Positions 16,321-25,424 of a stretch of 52,165 bases of DNA are shown here, one piece after another. The stretch lies in assembly GCA_001940645.1 (NCBI GenBank), contig MDVS01000109.1:1-52165 (forward strand), written 5' to 3'. The stretch's first letter is position 1, and every line of letters starts with the position of its first letter. This stretch comes from Candidatus Heimdallarchaeota archaeon LC_3 (lineage in GTDB: Archaea; Asgardarchaeota; Heimdallarchaeia; Hodarchaeales; LC-3). A program made the position numbers and the translations under genes. Below the pieces are notes generated by a model. The model ran no database searches. It was not told the origin of the DNA and was given only the letters and a program-made list of their open reading frames with translations.

Positions 16321-17799
16321 TTATTTATGTGTACCAGTTCCAGAAATTTTTTCAGCAGTTTTTTTGTATTCTCCAAACATCTCAGCTAATAATTGTACTT
16401 TATATAATAATTCCTCTCTATTTATTGTTGTAAAATCATAATCATCAACTAAAATTTTACCATTAGCGATAACATAAGAAATTTCATTACCACTCGAAGC
16501 CCAAATAAGATTCTCAACTACTGTTTCTAATCTAGTTGGCGTTAAATTTGGATAATCCAAATCTACTACAATTAAATCAGCATCCTTTCCAGGTTCTAAT
16601 GATCCTTTATTTACTTTTAATAATTTTGCTCCTTCAATTGTTATTAATTGTAAAACTTCCATTGCAGGAAGTAATTTAGCATCCTGATTTATTGCTTTTT
16701 GATACTGACTCGCTAGTCTTGCTGCACTTAAAATATTTTGACAATCAGCTGAACCTGAGCCATCGGTTGATATAGCAATTGGAATGCCCATTTTACGCAT
16801 TTTAATGATTGGTGGCATACCAGAACCTAGAATGGTATTTGCTAAAGGGTTATGAACTATCTTGGCTCCAGTTTCTTGCAGAATTTTCAAATCATTCTCA
16901 GTAGAGTTTACTTGATGAGCTAGAATAGAATTTTCATCCAAAATTCCTATTGAATTTCCATATTCCACAGGTGTCATCCCATAAGTTTCAACAAACCATT
17001 TGGTTGTTCCTGGTTCTTCACTTGAATGAATATGAAATAGAGTATTGTGATCTCTTGCCCATTTCTTTAGTGCTTTCAATAATTCCGGCCCATTAGAAAA
17101 AAACTGATCTGGACCAGGAATAATAGTAGCGCGATCATTAGTTTTATGTTTTTCGTGATAATCATCTAACCGCTTAATTGCTTCATCAACTTTGTCTAAA
17201 ATTTTCTCATAGTAGTGACGATCCTGACTTCCGATTCCAATAAAGATTCTAGTTCCTGCTACATCATTTGCTCTAACCAATTCACTTGCGTGATATTTAT
17301 TAAAATTACAGTGATGTGTAAGGGCTGTTGTTATCCCATAAGAAATGTCGTCTAGACGAGCTTTCAAATAAGTGATATAATATGGAGATTCATCAAGTTT
17401 TTCATTTAATTCATCATAATTATCATTCATAAATCCAGTAAATGGATTGATAGCTTCATCAAGCCAAGTAGTGAGAGGAACATCTCTTGCTACTCCAATT
17501 AATGGAGACTCATGATCGTGTCCGTGACATTTGATGAATCCTGGTAAAGCAACTCCGTTCAATTGAATAATATCATTTAAAGTATAATTTTCTCTTTTAT
17601 TTGATCCAACAATTAGAAATTCAGTATTATTTTTATTTCCGTTTAAAATTTTTTTACCTATTGACTCAGAATATTTCCCAACTTCTTTAATACTGTTTCC
17701 TTCAAGTAAAACATATCCATCCTTAATCCTTGTTTTTAATCCTATTTTTTCTGATATTGGAATCAGAAATTTTGTCCTGATTAGCTTCACTGAAGTCAT
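16321..17799 (-). CDS. SsnA/guanine-deaminase-like amidohydrolase
   Basis: 492-aa metal-dependent hydrolase of the ATZ/TRZ and cytosine-deaminase superfamily. Visible metal ligands are HGH in GFIKCHGHDHESP, the His in FHIHSSEEPGTTK, the ILAHQVNSTENDL segment, the HNPLAN turn, and the Asp in AISTDGSGSADCQN. The C-terminus has the composite beta-domain strand LEPGKDADLIVVDLDYPN. Relatives deaminate guanine, adenosine derivatives or S-adenosylhomocysteine. SsnA belongs to the E. coli purine-degradation cluster. With xanthine dehydrogenase 0.9 kb away, a purine aminohydrolase is a reasonable inference, but the exact substrate is not shown by sequence alone. Confidence 0.82.
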   Translation of the reverse strand: MTSVKLIRTKFLIPISEKIGLKTRIKDGYVLLEGNSIKEVGKYSESIGKKILNGNKNNTEFLIVGSNKRENYTLNDIIQLNGVALPGFIKCHGHDHESPLIGVARDVPLTTWLDEAINPFTGFMNDNYDELNEKLDESPYYITYLKARLDDISYGITTALTHHCNFNKYHASELVRANDVAGTRIFIGIGSQDRHYYEKILDKVDEAIKRLDDYHEKHKTNDRATIIPGPDQFFSNGPELLKALKKWARDHNTLFHIHSSEEPGTTKWFVETYGMTPVEYGNSIGILDENSILAHQVNSTENDLKILQETGAKIVHNPLANTILGSGMPPIIKMRKMGIPIAISTDGSGSADCQNILSAARLASQYQKAINQDAKLLPAMEVLQLITIEGAKLLKVNKGSLEPGKDADLIVVDLDYPNLTPTRLETVVENLIWASSGNEISYVIANGKILVDDYDFTTINREELLYKVQLLAEMFGEYKKTAEKISGTGTHK

Positions 17800-17910
17800 T
17801 CTAGCAACCTACATATTTAAACTGTTATTTTCTATCTATAAAAAGAATTTTCCTTTTTTGTGAAAGAAAATACGCATTTTTCTTTTAACATTGTATATTA
17901 TAAATTTAAT

Positions 17911-18173
17911 TCAAGTAAGTTTTTTCTGTTTTTTCCAATAGTAATAAACAAAATATCCAATTAAGAAAAGCAATTGTCCGTTTATTAATAAAAATATGGG
18001 AATATACCGGTTATTGAGTTTAAAGATATAATATCATTAAAAACTCTATCGTAATTGTGATTATCAAAAAATTTCAAAGAAATAGTCCTCCCTCTAACCA
18101 TAAAGGTCATAGAAATAATAATATTGATTAGTATAACTTTTAATTGAAAGATAAAATATTTTGAAAATATCAC
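17911..18173 (-). pseudogene. Frameshifted small membrane protein relic
   Basis: On the minus strand an ATG at 18173 opens a 62-codon frame with a hydrophobic stretch (FQLKVILINIIISMTFMVRG) ending GIFPYFY. At the same spot another frame reads IPIFLLINGQLLFLIGYFVY and then YYWKKQKKLT with a stop at 17913-17911, a clear second helix and basic tail. A single indel would join them into an 88-aa two-helix protein. The family is not recognised. The rest of 17800-18197 is AT-rich promoter DNA. Confidence 0.35.
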
Positions 18174-18197
18174 ATTAGGTTAAAAATGGGATAAGAT

Positions 18198-19388
18198 ATG
18201 TCATTTGATATTAAAATTATCTGGCCCGATGAAAATAAGACGTTAGAGCTTTCTCTAACTGGTAAGAAGATGGATGTTCACGGTCAACATGGTAAGTCTC
18301 ATATTCTTGAAGCGAAAAATAAGGAAAAGTGGATCCTTAAGATATTTCCTAGGATTATTGACAATAATGAAATCGATATTATGGATTTAGATATTGAAGG
18401 AGATACAGAACAAGAAAGCAGGAAACTACACTTTTGGCGTGTATTGAATGAATATGTGGCCTCTCAGATAGCGATAACATTGCAGTTAAATGTTCCTGAA
18501 GCTTTAATTGTTACTTCTTCTCCGGTTAGCAAACTTCGTCTCGAAGATGATTATAAACTAAAATTGAGAGAAGATGAAATTATTCTTGATGACGATGAAG
18601 GAAGTCCAGAAACTGCTGATGAGCTTTATAGATATCATGAGAGGGACAATTATTTAATAGAATCATCCAAAAATTTCGATGATTTACTAGCAAGTTATTC
18701 ATTAACAAATCGTTCAACGGATGTATTAGGAATTCTAATAAAATTTATTCCCAATTCAGAAAACCTTGACCAATATTTAGAAAATAATGATTTCGATAAA
18801 GCTATGGAAAATATCAAAAAACTTGACGATGGTTTTCGGCTCTTACCATTTGATACATGGTTGAATGATCCAGATAGAAACCAAGGTAATTATTTAGTGG
18901 AGAAAAATACGAAAAATGGTCTTAAAGCTATTTATGGTCTTGATTATGAAATGTGGAGCTTTGGTTCAGATATATGGATGGATCAAGATGAAGTAACAAA
19001 GGGCCGGTCTTATTTAACTGCTGTTATTCATAATGCCACTCATTTGTTTGATGATCGTGTGATGGAAACAATTTTTAATATTAGTAGTCTAAATGATGAT
19101 GTTCTTGAAGAATTGACTTTAGCACCGAAAATTATATGTAAATTTTTGGAATATAACATTGAAAATGGTCATTTAGATTCAGATGAACGATTGAAGTTGT
19201 TGAGTATAGAAGAAAATATGTGGGATTTCTTAGCAGAAACGAGACCAAGAGTGGAGACCCTAACTCTAAGGATTATTAAACAAATTGGGTTGCCTAAGCA
19301 TTTAAAATCTCTTCAGAAAAAGTTAGAAGAATTTGAAGAAGAATCTTTCGATTATTTCGATGATGAGGATGAGGATGAAGAGGAGTAG
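18198..19388 (+). CDS. HipA-like protein kinase with acidic tail
   Basis: 396-aa protein with the active-site pattern of HipA/PI3K-like kinases. An N-lobe has GKSHILEAKNKEKWILKIFP (glycine-type loop and candidate ATP lysines K44/K48) and helix E85 in LNEYVAS. The catalytic loop WLNDPDRNQGNYLV contains D226, N228 and N231, and a DFG-equivalent Asp is D249 in AIYGLDYEMW. No HipB-like antitoxin or DNA-binding partner is adjacent, so a toxin role is not supported. The C-terminus is very acidic (EEFEEESFDYFDDEDEDEEE). The charged insert around residues 112-150 is also unusual. The target is unknown. Confidence 0.7.
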   Translation: MSFDIKIIWPDENKTLELSLTGKKMDVHGQHGKSHILEAKNKEKWILKIFPRIIDNNEIDIMDLDIEGDTEQESRKLHFWRVLNEYVASQIAITLQLNVPEALIVTSSPVSKLRLEDDYKLKLREDEIILDDDEGSPETADELYRYHERDNYLIESSKNFDDLLASYSLTNRSTDVLGILIKFIPNSENLDQYLENNDFDKAMENIKKLDDGFRLLPFDTWLNDPDRNQGNYLVEKNTKNGLKAIYGLDYEMWSFGSDIWMDQDEVTKGRSYLTAVIHNATHLFDDRVMETIFNISSLNDDVLEELTLAPKIICKFLEYNIENGHLDSDERLKLLSIEENMWDFLAETRPRVETLTLRIIKQIGLPKHLKSLQKKLEEFEEESFDYFDDEDEDEEE

Positions 19389-19718
19389 AAAACGAAGATG
19401 AAGAGTAATTATTAAAAATGTTTTCGATTTTTCCATACCTATTATTTCAATAACAAGAATGAATAGTACACCAAATACATCTAAATTAAATCCGCAACAA
19501 TATATTCATTTTAAACAAGAATACTTAGGTAATATTTTTTAGAAAACAAATGAAATATATTTGGTTTATTTAATTACGAAATCAAGATTATATCATTAAT
19601 AATTATCTTAATTTAGAGATTTTTTCAAAATTTTGAATTAAAATAAATATCTAGTAAAAACCAATCAATTTTTTCTTTTTAACTGATTTTTATGATATTT
19701 ATTACATTGGTGTAATTA
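19389..19718. other. Gene-free AT-rich stretch
   Basis: Between the HipA-like gene and the ABC permease operon no ORF above about 30 codons with coding character is seen. The right end carries TTGGTG 7 nt before the ATG at 19719, a weak ribosome-binding site. The promoter of the ABC operon must lie here, but no single TATA box stands out. Confidence 0.4.
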
Positions 19719-21473
19719 ATGGGAAATAACTTAAAAGCAAATTTCCTCTCATTTAGATCCTCAAGAAAATTTACTAATATCTGGTATTTTCTTGTATTGA
19801 TTATATTTTTTCTTTTTATTATTTTTCCCACTACCTATGTTCTCATATATGTGTTTACTAGAATTGAAGAAATTATCAATTTTTTTAATTTATATCCCTC
19901 TAGTCCTGATATCATTTTTCGTGCTTTATTGATGTCATTTTCTGTTTCTATTTTTGTCACAATTATTGATTTAGTTTTTGGTCTTGTATTAGCATGGATC
20001 TTAGCAAATAAATCTTTTCGAGGAAAAGAACTGGTTAATACATTAATTGAATCCCCCCTAGCAATTCCTACCGCAGGATTAGGATTCTCTGTGGCACTTT
20101 TTTGGGCAAAAACACAAGGAATTGATATTATACCTTTTGGTGCTTTGCAAATAGTGGATGATGTATGGTTATTAATTGTTTTATTCCATTTTACAACAAC
20201 CTTTCCTTATGTAGTTAGAAGCTTAACTGAAATATTACAAGAAATAGATAAATCTTACGAAATTGCAGCATTAACATCAGGTGCTAGTAAACTAACTGCT
20301 GCACGAACAATTACACTTCCAATGTTTAGATCTGGATTCTCTACTGCTGCAATTTTAGCCATGGCTAAATCCCTTTCTGATACTGGGGGAGTAGTAACAT
20401 TATTGACAACTTTCAAGGGATCTAGACTTGATGAATCTGATCAAATACAAGGAACTGCACTTATCGATATATGGAAGGGTGTTACTAAAACTACTGCTTC
20501 AGCCATTGAAAGAGCTCAATATGAAGCGGCCTTAGCCTTAGTTAGCTTTTTGATGATAATAATAGCACTGATACTTTTATTTTTTATTAAATTTTCAATC
20601 AGGAACATAAATTCACCTACGAAAAAGGTTTATCCGAAAATTGAAGCAAGATTAAGTAGAGGAATTTATGTTCATTTTAGAAATAGTATTTCAACTGGTT
20701 TTATTGTTCTTTTCGTATTTATTCCATCATTTTTTATTATATCATATCTTGTTGATATTAAAATTCCTGCTAATTTTGATTGGAATCCATTTTTTGGTAG
20801 TATTGCTATTTCCTTTTTTGTTGCATTTGTTGCAATTCTGTTTAATATTATTCTTGGCATTCCTATCGCGATATTCATTACTAGAAAAAAATCAGTTTTA
20901 TCACCTTTAATCGATGCAATAATTGATATTCCATATTTAGTTCCTTCTGCAGCAGTCGGAATTTCAGTGTTTTTATTTTGGAAATCGTCTATTTCTCCAT
21001 TAACAATTACATGTCTTTTTGGATATTGTATTGCTATTCCTGATATAATACTTGTTATTTTTGCTCATATGGCCATGACTTTTCCTTTTATAGCTAGGAA
21101 TGTTGTAGGGGGTTTGCAAGAATTTCCTGAGAGCATTGAAGAGACTGCCAGATCTTTAGGTGCAACACCTTTACAGGTATTTTACCAAATAACTCTTCCT
21201 AGCATAAAGGGATCAGTTCTTGCTGGGGCTGTAATGGGATTCACAAGAAGTGTCGGGGAAACTGGAGCTACCTTAGCAGTATCTAGTTTAGAAACTGCTC
21301 CAGTTTATATTGTTAACCAAATTAAAAATGATCAGAACTATTCTGTTGCAGCAATGGCAACACTTCTATTAATGATAATCGGATATATATTTATTTTTAC
21401 AACTAAAGCGATTATCAATTCTGGACAATTAAGAAAAGACTTTAAAATTCTTAGAAGAAAATTAAGACTCTAA
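19719..21473 (+). CDS. ABC importer permease, fused double domain
   Basis: 584-aa membrane protein with two permease halves in one chain, as in ThiP/FbpB-type transporters for thiamine, iron or other anions. Each half has an EAA loop that contacts an ATPase: EIAALTSGASKLTAARTITL (first) and EETARSLGATPLQVFYQITL (second). About 12 helices are visible. It is followed 21 bp later by the first of two ATPase genes, so it starts an operon of four genes. No substrate-binding protein gene is adjacent. The substrate is undetermined. Confidence 0.87.
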   Translation: MGNNLKANFLSFRSSRKFTNIWYFLVLIIFFLFIIFPTTYVLIYVFTRIEEIINFFNLYPSSPDIIFRALLMSFSVSIFVTIIDLVFGLVLAWILANKSFRGKELVNTLIESPLAIPTAGLGFSVALFWAKTQGIDIIPFGALQIVDDVWLLIVLFHFTTTFPYVVRSLTEILQEIDKSYEIAALTSGASKLTAARTITLPMFRSGFSTAAILAMAKSLSDTGGVVTLLTTFKGSRLDESDQIQGTALIDIWKGVTKTTASAIERAQYEAALALVSFLMIIIALILLFFIKFSIRNINSPTKKVYPKIEARLSRGIYVHFRNSISTGFIVLFVFIPSFFIISYLVDIKIPANFDWNPFFGSIAISFFVAFVAILFNIILGIPIAIFITRKKSVLSPLIDAIIDIPYLVPSAAVGISVFLFWKSSISPLTITCLFGYCIAIPDIILVIFAHMAMTFPFIARNVVGGLQEFPESIEETARSLGATPLQVFYQITLPSIKGSVLAGAVMGFTRSVGETGATLAVSSLETAPVYIVNQIKNDQNYSVAAMATLLLMIIGYIFIFTTKAIINSGQLRKDFKILRRKLRL

Positions 21474-21494
21474 CAAGGTACAATGAGGAAGATC

Positions 21495-22658
21495 ATGAAT
21501 AAAATTCGATTGGAAAATATTTCGATGAGTTTTGGGGAGAAAATAGCATTAGATGATATAAATTTAGAAGTTGAAAAGGGAAAATATATCGTAATTTTAG
21601 GTCCTTCAGGTGCGGGAAAAACAACTTTATTAAAAGTCATTGCGGGTTTATTTAAGCCAAAAAAAGGACATATTTATATCGATGAAGATAAAAACATAAC
21701 AAACTTTCCACCAGAAGCAAGAAAAATTGCTTTTTTACCACAAAATTATGCATTATTTCCTAAAAAGACTGTGTGGGAAAATATCAGTTTTAGTCCAAAA
21801 ATACAAAAATTACCAAATGCTAATGAACTGATTAAAGAATTTTTATTGATGGTTCATTTAACAGATCGACCTGATGCTTATCCTCATGAATTATCAGGTG
21901 GAATGAAACAAAGAACTGCGTTAGGAAGAGCTCTAGCAACCAATTTTTCCATCATGTTGCTTGATGAACCATTACGAGCTTTGGATGCTAGATTGAGGTT
22001 AGAATTAAGAAATGAATTGAAAAGTATGGTAAAAGATCTCGGATTTACTGTTTTTCATGTAACTCACGATCAAGAAGAAGCTTTTAGTTTGGGGGATACT
22101 ATCGTAATATTAAACCAAGGTAGAATTCAACAAATAGGCAAGCAAGAAGAATTATATCGAAATCCTATAAATGAGTTCGTCGCTTCCTTTTTAGGAGAAG
22201 TTAATAAGCAATATTCAAATATCAAAGTGAAAACCTCTTCAGTTCACAGAGACGGATTTGATTATATTGCAAATTTAGAAAATGATGTTAAAATTAAACT
22301 GTATTCAAATAAACTATTTGAAATAGATCAAAAAATCCTTTTAATAATTAAATCGGAATCTATTAAAATAATAACAATCAAAAAAGAGAATAAACCTGCT
22401 ATAGGGATAAAAAAATACGATTCAAATGATAATAATATCGAATTAAAATTGAATACTGAAAAATCAAATTGGTTTAAAGGTACGATACTTCAAAAATATT
22501 ATTTAGGAAAATATACTAATATTGAGGTAAAAACTGAGGGTTTTTCTGATAATAAAGGAATTTTAACAGCTAAATTGTCATCAAGAAAAGCGGTTAAATT
22601 TGAACCTGAAGATATAGTATGGCTTCAAATAAAACCCGAACACATTTTAATTATTTAA
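21495..22658 (+). CDS. ABC importer ATPase, catalytically complete
   Basis: Nucleotide-binding subunit of about 387 aa. All motifs are intact: Walker A GPSGAGKTTLLK, Q-loop LPQNYALFP, signature LSGGMKQRTALGRAL, Walker B IMLLDEPLRALDA and switch His in HVTHDQEEA. A C-terminal TOBE-like domain follows (ending IWLQIKPEHILII with small changes). ATG 21495 is chosen over ATG 21483, because GAGGA lies 5 nt before it and MNKIRLENISMSFGEK aligns with family starts. It pairs with the second ATPase 33 bp downstream to serve the asymmetric double permease. Confidence 0.9.
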   Translation: MNKIRLENISMSFGEKIALDDINLEVEKGKYIVILGPSGAGKTTLLKVIAGLFKPKKGHIYIDEDKNITNFPPEARKIAFLPQNYALFPKKTVWENISFSPKIQKLPNANELIKEFLLMVHLTDRPDAYPHELSGGMKQRTALGRALATNFSIMLLDEPLRALDARLRLELRNELKSMVKDLGFTVFHVTHDQEEAFSLGDTIVILNQGRIQQIGKQEELYRNPINEFVASFLGEVNKQYSNIKVKTSSVHRDGFDYIANLENDVKIKLYSNKLFEIDQKILLIIKSESIKIITIKKENKPAIGIKKYDSNDNNIELKLNTEKSNWFKGTILQKYYLGKYTNIEVKTEGFSDNKGILTAKLSSRKAVKFEPEDIVWLQIKPEHILII

Positions 22659-22691
22659 TCAAAGATATTAATAACTAAAAGGAACAAGAAT

Positions 22692-23798
22692 TTGTCAAAA
22701 ATTGAAATAAGAAATGTATCAAAAAACTTTGGAAGAGTAAAGGCTCTCCAAGATGTGTCGATAGATATTAATGAAGGAGAATATATTGTAATTCTTGGAC
22801 CATCTGGTTGTGGTAAAACTACTTTGTTAAATATTATATCTGGAGTAATTAAACCTAGCAATGGAACAGTTTTATTTGATAATAAGGAAGTTACTGACCT
22901 TATTCCTTCTGAAAGACAATTATCGTATGTTTTTCAAAATATCGCTTTATTTCCACACAAGAATGCATGGGAAAATGTTAGTTATTCCCCTACTGTAAGA
23001 GATTTACCTTCTTCTGAAATAAAAAAAGTAACAGAAACAGCTTTAGAGGAGACAGATTCTCTAGATTTAAAAGATTTTTATCCTGAAAGTCTTCCAAGCG
23101 GTTTTCAACAAAAAATTTCAATTTCACGTGCCTTAGCTAGACAAGCATCTATTATGATATTAGATGAACCAATTTCAGATCTTGATCCAGAAGTTCGCGC
23201 AAAACTTAGATACAAACTAAGATCAATAGTAAAAAAACTTGGATTAACCGCAATTCATGTTACCCATGATCAAGAAATTGCATTAACAGTTGCAGATCGA
23301 ATACTATTAATGAAAAAAGGTCAAATTGTTCGATTTGTCAGTCCACAAGAGATGTATGGGTTCCCTATCAGTTTATTTGAGGCGTTTTTCATTGGGCAAG
23401 GAAATTTTCTTGAGGGATATGTAAGAAATCAAACAGAAAACGAATTACATATACGTTTAAGAAGAGAAAAAGACATTATTGTTAGAAAACAATTATATTT
23501 TCCATCCTTTGAAAATGGTCAGGCAATTGTAGTATTCTCTAGACCTGAAAATACATTAATTTCAAAGAGTGAAATAAAAAATTCAATAAAAGGAGTTATA
23601 AAAAACAAGTCGTATATGGGATCATATTATCATTATGAAATAACTACAGTATCCGAAGATACTGTAATTATAGATGTACTAATAATTAAGGAACCCTTTC
23701 AAATAAGTGATGAAGTTTATATAAGATTTAAACAAAATTCTACTTTATTATTTGAGTTACCACGCTATGGTCTTTTAGAGGAATTAAGTTTAGAATAA
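22692..23798 (+). CDS. ABC importer ATPase with degenerate signature
   Basis: 368-aa partner of the preceding ATPase. Walker A GPSGCGKTTLLN, Q-loop VFQNIALFPH, Walker B IMILDEPISDLDP and switch His in HVTHDQEIA are conserved. The signature motif reads LPSGFQQKISISRAL, where the LSGGQ second glycine is Phe. The two ATPases would thus form a heterodimer with one weakened ATP site. A C-terminal TOBE-like region follows (MGSYYHYEITTVSEDTV). The start is a TTG preceded by AAGGA. It lies in the same operon as the fused permease and DUF47 gene. Confidence 0.88.
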   Translation: MSKIEIRNVSKNFGRVKALQDVSIDINEGEYIVILGPSGCGKTTLLNIISGVIKPSNGTVLFDNKEVTDLIPSERQLSYVFQNIALFPHKNAWENVSYSPTVRDLPSSEIKKVTETALEETDSLDLKDFYPESLPSGFQQKISISRALARQASIMILDEPISDLDPEVRAKLRYKLRSIVKKLGLTAIHVTHDQEIALTVADRILLMKKGQIVRFVSPQEMYGFPISLFEAFFIGQGNFLEGYVRNQTENELHIRLRREKDIIVRKQLYFPSFENGQAIVVFSRPENTLISKSEIKNSIKGVIKNKSYMGSYYHYEITTVSEDTVIIDVLIIKEPFQISDEVYIRFKQNSTLLFELPRYGLLEELSLE

Positions 23799-23824
23799 CA
23801 AATTAAATTTTGGAGAACGATAAG

Positions 23825-24520
23825 ATGAGTGAGAACAATTTTTCATTGTTAACATGGTTTAGAGAAAAAAGAACTGAGAAAATAAAAAATCAATTTATTG
23901 AATTAACTATCAAAGTAACAGACACTTGCTACGAATATCTAAATGCAATGATAAGTCTAACAACAGAAAATGATTCTGATCAAGATAAAAAAGATCAAGC
24001 ATTATCTGCTTTGAATCGTGTTATTATTCAAGAAAGATCAGCAGATCATATTAAGCAAGAATTATTTCGTGAAATAAGTCGTGTAAGAATAGAAGGAAAA
24101 TACCGCGAAGATCTATTTAAATTAATTTATCAGATTGATCCTATAGCAAATTGGATTAAGGTTGCAGGAAAAAATGCAATATTGTTATTAGAACTAAATT
24201 TAGATCTTCCTGATGATATATGGGCTAGATTTAAAACTATCACTGAAATGATAGTCTCAAGTTCCCGATTATTAAGAAAAATGATAGAAAAATTAGGAGT
24301 GGATGATGAATCCTTATTGAATATAAGGACAGAAATAGAGACTTTAGAATCCTCAGTGGATGACTTATACTTTTTAGTTAAAAAAGTCATATTTTCCAGA
24401 AATTTTTCTGTACAAACAAGTTTATTAGCTATAGATCTATTAGAAGGTCTTGAAAATTCTTCTGATCACTGTGCAGGTGCCGCAGATATTCTTTATATTC
24501 TGGTAATGGCATCAAGGTAA
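23825..24520 (+). CDS. DUF47/PhoU-like helical protein
   Basis: About 231-aa all-helical protein resembling the DUF47 (TIGR00153) relatives of PhoU. It begins SLLTWFREKRTEKIKNQFIE and ends with the helix EGLENSSDHCAGAADILYIL, the E-x-x-S-D-x-x-A-D pattern of metal-binding PhoU-type helices. These proteins usually regulate Pit-type phosphate transporters. Here it closes an ABC operon instead. ATG 23825 is favoured over TTG 23810, since GGAG lies 9 nt before it. This hints, as inference, that the ABC system carries phosphate or another oxyanion. Confidence 0.8.
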   Translation: MSENNFSLLTWFREKRTEKIKNQFIELTIKVTDTCYEYLNAMISLTTENDSDQDKKDQALSALNRVIIQERSADHIKQELFREISRVRIEGKYREDLFKLIYQIDPIANWIKVAGKNAILLLELNLDLPDDIWARFKTITEMIVSSSRLLRKMIEKLGVDDESLLNIRTEIETLESSVDDLYFLVKKVIFSRNFSVQTSLLAIDLLEGLENSSDHCAGAADILYILVMASR

Positions 24521-24542
24521 AGATTTTAAAAATTCTGGCAAA

Positions 24543-24556
24543 ATTTAACGTTAAAT
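24543..24556. promoter_or_regulatory. 14-bp perfect palindrome
   Basis: ATTTAACGTTAAAT lies 22 nt after the DUF47 gene. Its TTTAAC/GTTAAA half-sites recur upstream of the second molybdenum hydroxylase operon (42599-42614) with a 2-bp spacer. It may be an operator for the following gene or chance in AT-rich DNA. Confidence 0.25.
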
Positions 24557-24748
24557 CAAATGAAATAATAAGAAATTTCTAAAATTGATTTATTAAATGA
24601 TAATAAATAGTGAATTTGATTATTAAATCCAAATAAATAATGCTAAGTTTTTAATGACAACAAGTTATTATATAATTCCAATAATTTCTCCCTTAATGAT
24701 AATATTAATTAAAAATTTTTCTTTTTTAAAATGTAGAGGGAGTTTATA

Positions 24749-25354
24749 ATTCGCATCAAGATTTTTATAATTTTTTTATTAGTTTTTATTATATTAACAA
24801 GTGTTTTTGCCTTGAATATTAACCAAAGTAGTAATGATCAAGATTCTAAAGAGTTCAGAATTGAAATTCCTGTATTACAAACCCAATATAACTCTACTAA
24901 AACATTTTCAGAAGTTGGAAAAAATTTCCCATTTTTTGGAATGAGAATGTATGTTTCTTTTAAGAATGATGTTTTTGTAGATCAAATGAATATTTTTTTA
25001 AATTTAGTTTTTGTGAGAACGTCTAATGCACCAATATTTCAGACTAGTCCAGGTTATGGATATTTTACATCTTTTTCAACAACGAAATTAAACTACACCA
25101 CAATAAATGATGTTTTTTATACTCATGATTCAGTATTTGGATATTATTTAGCTTATAATATAACAGATAAGTCAATTAATAATGATTTACTAAAAGAAAT
25201 GTCCGTCTTATTAAAAATACAAATTGTTTTCGCTAGAGAGCAAGCAGAAATAAATAGAATCTTCAACAATCCAGAAACAGTTGATTTTAATATTCAATAT
25301 TTACCTTTTATTTTATTGATTCTACTTATTCTTAGACATAAAAGGGATTTTTAA
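24749..25354 (+). CDS. Secreted membrane-anchored protein, unknown; non-ATG start
   Basis: No family is recognised. The frame has a TTG at 24812, but the 21 codons before it encode an evident signal peptide (IRIKIFIIFLLVFIILTSVF then A). They are preceded by AGGGAG at 24737-24742, 6 nt before an ATT at 24749. No ATG, GTG or TTG exists there, so initiation at ATT (or ATA 24746) is implied, or an error hides a start. The ectodomain has several sequons (NQS, NST, NYT, NIT). The C-terminal helix LPFILLILLILRHKRDF anchors it. The length is about 201 aa. It follows the ABC operon and precedes another membrane protein. Confidence 0.6.
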   Translation: MRIKIFIIFLLVFIILTSVFALNINQSSNDQDSKEFRIEIPVLQTQYNSTKTFSEVGKNFPFFGMRMYVSFKNDVFVDQMNIFLNLVFVRTSNAPIFQTSPGYGYFTSFSTTKLNYTTINDVFYTHDSVFGYYLAYNITDKSINNDLLKEMSVLLKIQIVFAREQAEINRIFNNPETVDFNIQYLPFILLILLILRHKRDF

Positions 25355-25424
25355 CAAAAAAATTGAGGAAGATTTAACTTGGAATTAGTTATTCTTATTT
25401 TGTTAAGATAATGGACTTCTTTTA

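Noticed and set aside
18198..19388. HipBA toxin-antitoxin module
   Set aside because: No HipB-like DNA-binding gene is adjacent; the upstream short frame on the other strand is a broken membrane protein relic.
24812..25354. TTG at 24812 as the true start
   Set aside because: The preceding in-frame codons encode a signal peptide with a ribosome-binding site ahead of it.
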